Origin: Conus ventricosus
Lineage: Eukaryota > Mollusca > Gastropoda > Neogastropoda > Conidae
NCBI GenBank assembly: GCA_018398815.1
Contig: CM031601.1
Location: forward strand, 33,909,975 to 33,973,974
Direction: 5' to 3'
DNA length: 64,000 bases
The position numbers were made by a program, and so were the translations under genes. The number at the start of each line of letters is the position of its first letter. Positions within the stretch are counted from its first letter, which is position 1. Positions 55,669 through 64,000 of this stretch are shown here, in pieces. The notes beneath the pieces were generated by a model. That model did not search any database. It had not been told where the DNA came from and saw nothing but the letters and a program-made list of their open reading frames with translations.

Positions 55669-55878
55669 TGTAGTATTTCCAAGATCTACGTATTCCAAGT
55701 AGGAGACGTTGAGTCGCGCCGTCAAAGTTTACGTCGTTCCCACGCAGTCCCGAGCGAGGCCCGCGTGAGAGTTATGTCCCTTGGACTTAGCAGACGACGA
55801 TCGATGTCGAAGGTAACCATACCACATTCTCCCTTTCAAGTTAACTCAAACTTTTGAGTTGAAGGTAACCATACCACA
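55669..55878 (-). repeat. 3' LTR and duplicated LTR edge of the minus-strand Ty3
   Basis: On the minus strand it begins TGTGGTATGGTTACCTTC after the purine tract GAAAGGGAGA and ends AAATACTACA at 55669. The LTR edge plus purine tract (GGTAACCATACCACA..TCTCCCTTTCAAG and AACTCAAA-CT-TTTGAGTT) occurs twice in tandem, at 55811-55859 and 55863-55912. Confidence 0.7.
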
Positions 55879-55911
55879 TCTCCCTTTCAAGTTAACTCAA
55901 ACTTTTGAGTT

Positions 55912-56690
55912 TGAATTCGAAATAAACATTAATTACTGGAACAACTTTAAAACAACGTAACTTTTCCAATCTAACAAAGAACTTGGCTTGATTTGTTATA
56001 ACAATACTTTCTCCTCCCTCTCCAGATTCAGTACTTGTCACAATTTAATTTCATTGGTTTCACAATTCGCCGTCCGAATCGAGAATTGTTCCTCTCTGGC
56101 CCACAGGAGTTGTTGGAGGAGAACTTTGGACTGAACTTCGTGGTGTGTATTGATGAGCAGTTAAACGTAAAGTGGGTGTACCAGTTGATGTATTGGTGTT
56201 TCCTGTGTTGTTCCTGGCTGAACAACAATGGAAGGAGAACGCCCTGTGGAGTATTTTGGTACCGTCATTTCTGTGGGTGAGTTAGCTGATGATGACGAAA
56301 CAGGGATGTGATCTTTCACGACTGGAGTAGCGATGATAGCACGTCTGTTACGCCTGATGATTCCCTGTGGTGTATTGACGATGAATGACCGGGGTTATTT
56401 GAAGCTGAGATGACTTCCCCATGTCACGCCTTGGCTTAAGGCTGTGTCAGACAAACTGACATAGGCCAGAACACCAAGGCTACATCAAAATGTTGTTATG
56501 CTCTGCATAGTTATGTGGGATTGTCTTCAGTCGTGACAAGCTCCTAGCATAACATTATCAGTCTCCCAAATCCCCCGAAGTTGGAGTGTGGCTGCCCATG
56601 TGGCGGGGTAATCAAAAATGGTCACACACGTAATGTTCTCATCCCCAGCTGATGCATTTGTTCCATAGTGTTCAAATACTTCGGCTGTTC
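55912..56690. other. 3' non-coding region of the minus-strand Ty3
   Basis: No env-like or other conserved frame was recognised. Short frames are without motifs. Confidence 0.45.
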
Positions 56691-58110
56691 GGATGATCCC
56701 TGGAGTCTTTTAGCCAGGGTACGACAACAACAACAACTTCCCCATGTCGTTTCATGTCACAAATCCAAACAGGGTCTCCAATTTTCAGTGGCGGGAGATT
56801 TCTTGCAGCATGTCTGTCATCATAGTTTTCACGCTGTTTTTCTTTAATTTGGGCTTCTTTCTTTGCAACGGAGTCATAATCTGGTGTAGATGGTTTTAAT
56901 ATTTTGGGAATGACTGGAATTTTGGTTTGTAATTTCCTTCCCATGAGGAGTTCAGCAGTGAGAACCCATTCCTGAGTGGGGATGCCCTGTACATGAGCAG
57001 TGCTATGTAAGGGTCTTTATTCTTTTTCAGGAGTTGCTTGAAGGTCCTGACTGCTCTCTCAGCTTCTCCATTTGTTTGTGGATATCTGGGTGAGCTTGTG
57101 ACGTGTGTGAATCCGTACTCTGTTGCAAACTCTGAGAATTCATAGCTGGCAAATTGGGGTCCGTTGTCAGAGACGACAACATCAGGTATCCGTGTGTGGC
57201 AAAGACAGATTTGATTTGATGTATGACAATAGTGCTGGTGAGTTTGCTGAGTAGCTTCACCTCCATCCATCTGGAGTAGTAATCCAAAATGAGTAGATAG
57301 TTCTGACCATACAGTTCCAAGAGATCCATTCCCAATCGTGACCATGGTCGATCAGGCAAAGATGAAGGAAGAGAGGTTCCTTTTGTTCTGGCTGGTGAAT
57401 AGCACAGGTATGACATTTTTTTATCATGTCTCAATGTCTGAAGTGATATTGGGCCACCAAACTGTTGAACGGGCAGACGCACAGCATTTTGTGATGCCAA
57501 GGTGCCCTTCATGGAGTCGGTTCAGAACGTCGAGCCTCATAGATCTAGGAATAACCAAGCGGTCGTCAAACAGCAGTAGATCATCAACGATTGTGAAATG
57601 GGCTCTGTTCGTCCAGTATTGTTTAAGCATTGGGTTTTCAGGCATGTATGCTGGCCAACCGTTGACACCGTATTCTCGAACTTGTGGTAGGATGTCGTCA
57701 GCTTTTTGTCCTTCACAAATTTCCTGAAGCTTTTTAGTTGAAGCTGGCAAAACATCTATGCTTTGTTTTGCAAATTTTGTCACTTCATTGATCAGGTGTG
57801 AGTCGGCTGAGTTGTTTGCTGCAAACAGGAGCTCTTGACAAAGCATCAGCAGTGATTTGAATTTTTCCTTGCACGTGGATGACTGTTGGGCTGTAGCGCA
57901 TAAGTCTCAAGCGGAATCGTTGAATTCTTGGTGGCATCTTCCAGAGCTCTGTAGTAGTCAGAAGTGGCACAAGAGGCTTATGGTCGGTTTCTACAGTGAA
58001 CTGAAGGCCCAGGACATAGTCGTTGAATCTCTCACATGCCCATGTTGATGCGAGAGCTTCTTTTTCTATCACTGCATATCTCTGTCTGCATCACTGAGAG
58101 ATCTTGAAAT
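56690..58110 (-). pseudogene. Ty3 RNase H end and integrase, broken
   Basis: The minus strand has SYISRSLSDAD, then IEKEALASTWACERF and VETDHKPLVPLL (RNase H). Integrase follows: HEGHLGITKC (zinc domain), STVWWPNIT, RLGMDLLEL, VVSDNGPQFASYEFSEFA and TNGEAERAVRTFKQLL. Frame changes occur at about 58070, 57540-57430 and 57220, plus the disruption near 56940. Confidence 0.85.
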
Positions 58111-58245
58111 ATAGGACCAGGGACCGTACAGCAAAGGGATGATGCGCAGCTGGCCGGCTTCCCCTTCTCTGAGTCACTAACGAAGTACTGAAAGGGGCGG
58201 GCCCCACCACCTAGTGCGTACAGAACTTCCGGTGTTGGTGGTAAC

Positions 58246-58765
58246 ATGGAGTTTGGCAGCCAAAACATCGTTGAGGTAAGCATTCTTTTTCCATAATTCA
58301 GCGGTTGTTATTGCGTTTACTATAAGTATAAGACATGTGTTATGACTTTGTGTTGTGGAGGAATGTAGAGTGCGAAACCTATCGACATGTGCAAGTAATT
58401 AGATCTACCTATAACTGATAACGCGGCCACAGTTTACTCGGCGTACAAGCGTGTAAACAAACCATGCCTGTGCTCGAGAGATGCGCTAGTCAGTGTGTAG
58501 TTGTGCTCCGCGCAGCTTTAGTCTTTCATGTCTCCCTTCTTGTATGCATTGATGTACAGCTGGTTGCTATATTTTTCAGTACTTTCGTAGATTCAGTCTT
58601 CGTTTTGGTTATTATAGTGGGTATTGCTGGTTCATTTGTAGGAAACAGAAGCGACTGCAGTGAACACTGCTCAGCTGTTGCAATGGCAGAGAAACGAACA
58701 CCGATACCAGTCGCTGATTCATCAAAAAAGGCAGCGAACCACAGCCAATGTTGGTAAGTCAATTC

Positions 58766-58841
<76 letters not shown>

Positions 58842-58843
58842 CT

Positions 58844-58874
<31 letters not shown>

Positions 58875-58986
58875 CAGTGTTATGACATGTTTACTGACTT
58901 TTAATACATCAACAGTGTCACTGTGGCAACATCAACAAAGACAACACTCAAAATAATTACATAGTGGTATGCATCACATTATGATG

Positions 58987-59049
<63 letters not shown>

Positions 59050-59058
59050 ACACACCAC

Positions 59059-59091
<33 letters not shown>

Positions 59092-59233
59092 CACACACAC
59101 AATTCAGAACGTTGATGATGTTTTTTAACCTTTTCAGATTACACCAGACCTTGTCAGTGAAGTGTGCAGCTCAATGCAAGCAGACAAATGCCTTCCGGAT
59201 GAGACAAGACAGTCGGAATATTTCTGTATGTAA
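58246..59233 (+). CDS. Small three-exon gene in the THAP transposon, unknown function
   Basis: Exons are 58246-58275 (ATG; MEFGSQNIVE, donor GTAAGC), 58642-58753 (ETEATAVNTAQLLQWQRNEH; donor GTAAGT) and 59138-59233 (ITPDLVSEVCSSMQADKC, ending TAA). AATAAATAA at about 59288 is a likely poly(A) signal. Exons 1 and 2 join in frame. Exon 3 joins in its open frame only if exon 2 is one base shorter; exon 2 holds an A6 run at 58726-58731. I do not recognise the protein. It starts just inside the left inverted repeat and reads inward. Confidence 0.5.
58766..58870. repeat. (CT)n-(TG)n-(GA)n microsatellite
   Basis: Three adjacent dinucleotide runs in the intron after exon 2. Confidence 0.95.
58988..59100. 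repeat. (CT)n-(CA)n microsatellite
   Basis: A CT run followed by long CA runs. Confidence 0.95.
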
Positions 59234-59324
59234 ATACAAAATTATTGTTTTGCATATCAAAGCAAGGGACTTTGGTCATCTGATACCAAATAAATAAGAA
59301 TGACTCCTTAACCTCTGTGTTTGT

Positions 59325-59392
59325 GTGTGTGTGTATATATATATATATTTATATATATATATATTATATATAATATATATATAATATATATA

Positions 59393-59423
<31 letters not shown>

Positions 59424-59460
59424 GTGTGTGTGTTAGAGAGAGAGAGAGAGAGAGAGAGGT
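59325..59460. repeat. (TG)n-(TA)n-(GA)n microsatellite
   Basis: TATATA-rich and GT-rich sequence ending in (GA)n. Confidence 0.95.
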
Positions 59461-59607
59461 CTAAAAGGCTTTGTAGTCTACTGATGAAACCTGTGACGTA
59501 TGGCTTGACTACATCATGCAAGTTCAAGAGTACATGTACATCAATTACTATTTGTGTCTATAACAAAAAGACGATGTGTTCTGCCTTTACCGTGACTTCA
59601 GAATTAC

Positions 59608-60200
59608 CACGCACACACATAAACATGCACTGACACACACATAAACATGCACTGACACACACACATAAACATGCACTGACACACACATAAACATGCACTG
59701 ACACACACACACATAAACATGCACTGACACACACACAAACATGCACTGACACACACATAAACATGCACTGACACACACACACACATAAACATGCACTGAC
59801 ACACACATAAACATGCACTGACACACACACATAAACATGCACTGACACACACACATAAACATGCACTGACACACACACATAAACATGCACTGACACACAC
59901 ACACACATAAACATGCACTGACACACCACACACACACACATAAACATGCACTGACACACACACATAAACATGCACTGACACACACATAAACATGCACTGA
60001 CACACACACATAAACATGCACTGACACACACATAAACATGCACTGACACACACATAAACATGCACTGACACACACACACAAACATGCACTGACACACACA
60101 TAAACATGCACTGACACACACACAAACATGCACTGACACACACATAAACATGCACTGACACACACACATAAACATGCACTGACACACACACATAAACATA
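59608..60200. repeat. CA-based 20-26-bp minisatellite
   Basis: More than 25 copies of ACATAAACATGCACTGACAC with a variable number of AC dinucleotides. Units differ mainly in (AC)n length. It is followed by (CT)n and (CA)n to 60282. Confidence 0.95.
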
Positions 60201-60201
60201 C

Positions 60202-60286
<85 letters not shown>

Positions 60287-60374
60287 AATGGAAACTGTTT
60301 ACTTCAATGAGCGGCCCTTGTAAAACAACCAACACTTGGACATCACTGAATTTTGGATGCCCGAACTTAATTGT

Positions 60375-60650
60375 CATTACAGAAACCTATTCGATGAAAT
60401 ACTGCCATTAACTGAACGATATAGAGTCTATGCTCAGACTTGCCAGTTTTGAAGCAAGAATCCTTGAAATGACGGGAGCAAATTGTAGCCTGTCGGGGTT
60501 GAACGATTTATCTTGTCTGTTGATACTGTTGATCAGCTGCATTCTCCACTCATCGTTCGTACCTTTCGCCGGTAATTTGTGAAATGTAAGCCCTTTGTGT
60601 TTAGATTTCTGGGCGGGACAGCCAACAATGGCACAGTTTGCACCCCCCAT
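60375..60650 (-). pseudogene. THAP-domain protein (THAP-only), one-base break
   Basis: The ATG at 60650 (minus) opens MGGANCAIVGCPAQKSKHKG, then LTFHKLP and DEWRMQLINSINRQ, then NPDRLQ. After a one-base shift near 60480 comes CSRHFKDSCFKTG. This is the C2CH zinc-binding pattern of THAP (CAIVGC, C-x2-H of CSRHF, the central Trp and the basic FHKLP loop). The frame stops at about 60375, so the product would be barely larger than the domain. THAP domains bind transposon ends in P elements. It starts just inside the right inverted repeat. Confidence 0.8.
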
Positions 60651-60869
60651 ATTAGATGCGATGTGGTTTTGGTACAAGAAATTGGAGTGTTCATGCGAAA
60701 AAACGAGATTTACACCGTCCGACACGCGTGTTCCACACATTGTTTACTCGCTAGAAGCTGCCACCGGAAGTTCTTTACGCCCAAGTTCGGCCGTCGGCTC
60801 GCGAGCAGTACTTCGCGCGGCCCATCTGGCTCTTGTTAGTCCCTTTGCTGTACGGTCCCTGATAGGACA

Positions 60870-62520
60870 CAGGTTTTCTTGTTCCATCTTCTTGAACCTG
60901 TGAGAGGACTGCTCCAATGCCATTGTTTGAGGCATCTGCTGCAACAATTGTTGTTTTCAGAGGGTCATAGTGTGCCAGTACAGGTGGGGATGTAAGCAGG
61001 TCTTTGATCTGTTGAAATGCTGATTCTTGTGGTTCAAACCATGTCCAGGAGTTGTTCTTTTGAAGAAGTTGACGCAGTGGTGTGTTGACATCAGCAAGTT
61101 TCGGTATGTATTTTGCCAACTGATTCACCATCCCCATGAATCTTTGCAGCTCTGTGATATTTGTTGGAGCGGGAAATTTTTTTATGGCTTCCACTTTTTC
61201 CGGATCTGGGTGAACTCCATTCTCGTCAATGATATGTCCCAGGAATTTCACAGATTTCTTGGAAAATTCACACTTTTCATTAAGTGTTAGTCCCGCATCC
61301 TGACATCTCTGCAAAACTTCTCTAAGAATTTTGTCATGCGTAGCTTGGTCTTTCGCATGAATCAGTATGTCATCCATGTGGCAAATGACACCCTCCAAGT
61401 CAATCAGAATTTCAGTCATCATTTTCTGGAAGAATTCTGGTGCCGAGCTTATGCCAAATGGAAGGCGATTGAAGCAGAAACGACCAAACGGCGTTATGAA
61501 AGTGGTGAGTAGTCTTGATTCAGGGGACAAAGGGATTTGCCAAAAGCCGCTCTTGCAATCCAGTTTCGTAAAGATTTTACTCTGGCCTAACTTTGCCAGG
61601 CTTTCTTCAACTGAGAACATTGGGTAGATTTCTTGTTGCACCGCTTTGTTGAGTTGTGTTAGGTCGACACAGATTCTGACTTTTTGATTCTTTTTGGGGA
61701 CCACCACCATGCCCGAGCACCACTCTGTAGGCTCACTAACAGGGGATATGACGTTCAGTTTGAGCATGTTTTCAAGTTCATTTTTTACCTTTGGGAGCAG
61801 TGGGTGAGCTATTTTGCGTGGAGTGTAAATACAAGTGGGTTGCACATTCTCTTTGAGTTTGATTTTGTATTCTTTTTTCGTTTGTCCTAGACCACTGAAG
61901 AGGTTTGGAAACTTTTTCTTGATTGGGTTATCCGGTGAAGGTGAGCTGGCAGAGTCTGTGATCGTGGTTTGTACTGAGTCAACCCTCTTTATCATGCCCA
62001 GTTCAAAGCATGCTTTCCTGCTCAAAAGAGAACACGATTGGTTGTTGAGCACATAGACTGTCTCTGTGATTTGTCTTCCATGGTAAGAGATTGAGGCCTT
62101 GAAGGCACCTACTGGTGACAATGTCGACCCCCCTGGTCCACGTAAAATCTTGTTTGCAGTCTGGAGGTGTAACCCTTTAAGCCATGGTTCATTGCTGCTG
62201 ATGACTGAGACAGATGCTCCAGTGTCAAGTTTGAATGTGGTTGGATGACCATTGACGTTCAATGTTTCACTCCACATTTCATCAAAATCTCGGTCGAGAG
62301 ATCCAAGAAAAAATTCTGAGTCCTCATGACTTTCTAAAATTGCATTCCGAAAATAATCTGCCATGGCGTCAATTTCATCAGAGAGTTCATGGATAGATTT
62401 TCTTCCTCTGCTGCGGCAGACTGCTTTAAAATGTCCTCTTTCTCGGCACAAGGTACAAATAGCATTTCTGGCAGGACATTCATTTTTGAATGGGGTTCTC
62501 GTCCACAGTAATAGCATTTC
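60870..62520 (-). CDS. Ty3 Pol upstream half (zinc knuckle, protease, RT), open frame
   Basis: An open frame of over 540 codons to the insertion point. Blocks: CTLCRERGHFKAVC (zinc knuckle), FKLDTGASVSVIS (protease active site), EWCSGMVVVPKKNQKVRICV and LDCKSGFWQIPL (RT), CHMDDILIHA (catalytic Asp pair), GLTLN..CEFSKKSVKFLGH and VAADASNNGIGAVLSQ (start of RNase H). The frame ends in the transposon inserted at 60861. The length and intact catalysis suggest a young copy. Confidence 0.9.
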
Positions 62521-62930
62521 CTTTTCAGGTGTTGATCTTGTAGTTTTGTTTTGTATAGTCTTGCTGGTTTATTGCATTGACTGGTGGTCTGTCTCTGAGT
62601 AGAGGTTGGAATTCCCATGTGGTTTCAGCTTGTCTGCTGAGCTGAATCGCCATGGCAAGGGTTAATTTAGGCTTGGCTTGCAACTCTTCTGACAGCGAGT
62701 CATTTAGCACTCCAACAACGATTCTGTCACGTATGAGTTCTTCTTTGAGTTTGCCGAATTCACATTCAGCAGCCAGCTTATGAAGATCTTGGATAAAGTT
62801 GTCGATAGGCTCTCCTCGTTTTTGCTTTCTCTGGTTAAAGTCTTAAACTTAGCTCTTTCCACCAATTACGTTTTTCCTGTCACCAAAGTGACGATCGAGC
62901 TCCTGTTTTAACTCTTGGTAAGTTAAACTT
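62520..62930 (-). pseudogene. Ty3 Gag C-terminal part, frameshifted
   Basis: Minus-strand pieces are YQELKQELDRHFGDR, FNQRKQKRGEPIDNFIQDLH, CEFGKLKEELIRDRIVVGVL and LTLAMAIQLSRQAE, a typical Ty3 capsid C-terminus. A frame change and a stop lie near 62845. The N-terminus is lost at the fold-back junction. Confidence 0.8.
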
Positions 62931-62934
62931 AAAT

Positions 62935-63657
62935 AAATGTTAGCGAACCGCCCAGAGAAACGTGGACAAACGAGTTACAAGACAAAACACGACACGTTTC
63001 GACCTCTTAGGTCTTCGTCTGGTGATAAATAAACGAATAAAACAACGAAAATTCACTTAGCTTTGGTCGCTTCAGATCGCTCAGGGTTCAGCGCAAGGAA
63101 GAAGGCGTTGAATGAGAACGAGGCTGTTGGAAGGGAAATAGTGAGCGAGTCAAAGTCGTAATGATGATAATAATATTACTGATAGGTATACTATTAATGG
63201 TCAAAATATTGGGGGAAAAAAAAGGACAAGATCAATCTTGGTGTCAATAAGTATGTGTATGGGAGAAAGGGTTAGAGGATTCTTAAGCAGCAGGGTTGCC
63301 GTGGCAACAGTCCCAGAGGGATGGTGATGTCAAAGCTAGGGGTAGTATCAATACTAGCAATAGTATTATGAATGATATTGCTAACAATGATAGTGAAGGT
63401 TAAGGTAACGAAAGCATGATACAGAAATATATTTAGAAAATACATTTTTATAATAATCAAATAAATAAATAAAAAACATTAAAAATAATAATGATAATAA
63501 TAATAATAAATTAAAAATAAAAAATAAAAAAAAATAAAAAAAATTAATCATAATAAAATGCATAAATAAGATAGCTAAAGTTATGTGTGAGGTGAATAGT
63601 GGGAGATAAGGTAGTATGTTGTGTGTGTAGTGGGAGGATATGTGGGCTGAGATTAAT

Positions 63658-63691
<34 letters not shown>

Positions 63692-64000
63692 CTCTCCCCC
63701 CCCCCCCCCCCTATCATTCAGTAATACTATTGCTAGTATTGATACTACCCCTAGCATTGACATCACCATCCCTCTGGGACTGTTGCCACGGCAACCCTGC
63801 TGCTTAAGAATCCTCTAACCCTTTCTCCCATACACATACTTATTGACACCAAGATTGATCTTGTCCTTTTTTCCCCCCAATATTTTGACCATTAATAGTG
63901 TACCTATCAGAAATATTATTATCATCATTACGACTTTGACTCGCTCACTATTTCCCTTCCAACAGCCTCGTTCTCATTCAACGCCTTCTTCCTTGCGCTG
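62935..64000. mobile_element. Large fold-back (inverted-repeat) element, cut by window end
   Basis: The left arm 63089-63377 and right arm 63712-64000 are inverted copies of about 288 bp with only a few differences. The loop of about 335 bp is AT-rich with (TA)n and poly(C). The left end extends outward to 62935 (GTTAGCGAACCGCCCAGAGA) and carries a hammerhead-like motif on the minus strand at 62989-63022. The matching right end lies beyond the window. No coding frame. Confidence 0.9.

Larger units (their letters stand above)
58118..60861. mobile_element. THAP-carrying DNA transposon inside the Ty3 element
   Basis: Ends are CAGGGACCGTACAGC (58118) and GCTGTACGGTCCCTG (ending 60861), about 22 bp in perfect inversion. 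They are followed by further shared subterminal pieces (GAAGTACTG, AGAACTTCCGGTG). The flanks ATAGGAC (58111-58117 and 60862-60868) form a 7-bp duplication of Ty3 pol sequence. CA-type ends with a 7-8-bp duplication and a THAP domain suggest a P-element-like family; hAT is an alternative. No catalytic transposase domain is seen. Confidence 0.85.
55669..62930 (-). mobile_element. Second Ty3 retrotransposon (minus strand), interrupted
   Basis: A minus-strand Ty3 element. Gag (62930-62520) leads into protease and RT (62520-60870), then a 2.74-kb DNA transposon insertion, then the rest of RNase H and integrase (58110-56690). A non-coding 3' region, purine tract and one LTR (55669-55826) follow. 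No 5' LTR was found; gag is cut off at about 62930 where the fold-back element starts. It is from a different Ty3 lineage than the 47-kb element. Confidence 0.88.

Noticed and set aside
59558..60377. Cys-rich minus-strand frames of 200-257 codons
   Set aside because: Translation of a CA-based minisatellite and microsatellites; not a cysteine-rich peptide gene.
62935..64000. The terminal palindrome as a pure assembly artefact
   Set aside because: The arms differ at several positions and a smaller relative at 23.6 kb has the same inverted design; an artefact would give identical arms. It still needs long-read confirmation.

Overview
The window is eukaryotic and looks like an invertebrate, most probably lophotrochozoan (mollusc-like) genome. 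Genes are split by GT-AG introns. Non-LTR, Ty3, Penelope-like and several DNA transposon families lie side by side. CA/CT microsatellites, poly(C) runs and minisatellites are very dense. The taxon is inferred from this general character and not from a diagnostic gene.

One host gene dominates. It is a GH27 enzyme of the alpha-galactosidase A / alpha-N-acetylgalactosaminidase family on the + strand, 9280-27552, in seven coding exons. Splice sites sit at the positions of human GLA, and exon 2 (175 bp) and exon 6 (198 bp) match the human lengths exactly. Every intron is loaded with minisatellites whose units range from 15 to 71 bp. At least two arrays start on an exon/intron junction, so each unit is a copy of the splice-site edge. 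Exon 3 has single-base losses, exon 5 an extra AC, and the end of exon 4 dissolves into an array. The locus is therefore either a decayed copy or a gene with residual sequence errors.

1-9250: divergent and tandem non-LTR retrotransposons (fragments at 1-730 and about 1615-4080; a nearly full-length copy at about 4080-7762), a small RT fragment and a tRNA-derived SINE. 27990-33000: a 50-bp array with 150-bp higher-order structure, two truncated minus-strand LINEs and more arrays. 33976-37857: a candidate TTAA-flanked element holding a small spliced gene of unknown function. 39115-44121: a Tigger/pogo-type element with a broken transposase and an OTU-type cysteine protease remnant. It abuts a Penelope-like RT remnant (about 44190-46150).

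46755-52767: a Ty3 RT scrap, then a complete Ty3 element with apparently identical 182-bp LTRs and a 5-bp target duplication. 53315-54475: a LINE RT with an unbroken 386-residue frame. 55669-62930: a second Ty3 element on the minus strand, split by a 2.74-kb DNA transposon (58118-60861) that carries a THAP-domain gene at one end and a small spliced gene at the other. From 62935 to the window end lies a large fold-back repeat. It belongs to a dispersed family (23.6, 31.4, 52.9 and 63.0 kb), three members of which carry a hammerhead-ribozyme-like motif.

Apart from the GH27 gene and possibly the small spliced genes, everything recognisable is mobile or satellite DNA. Coordinates of degenerate elements and arrays are approximate.
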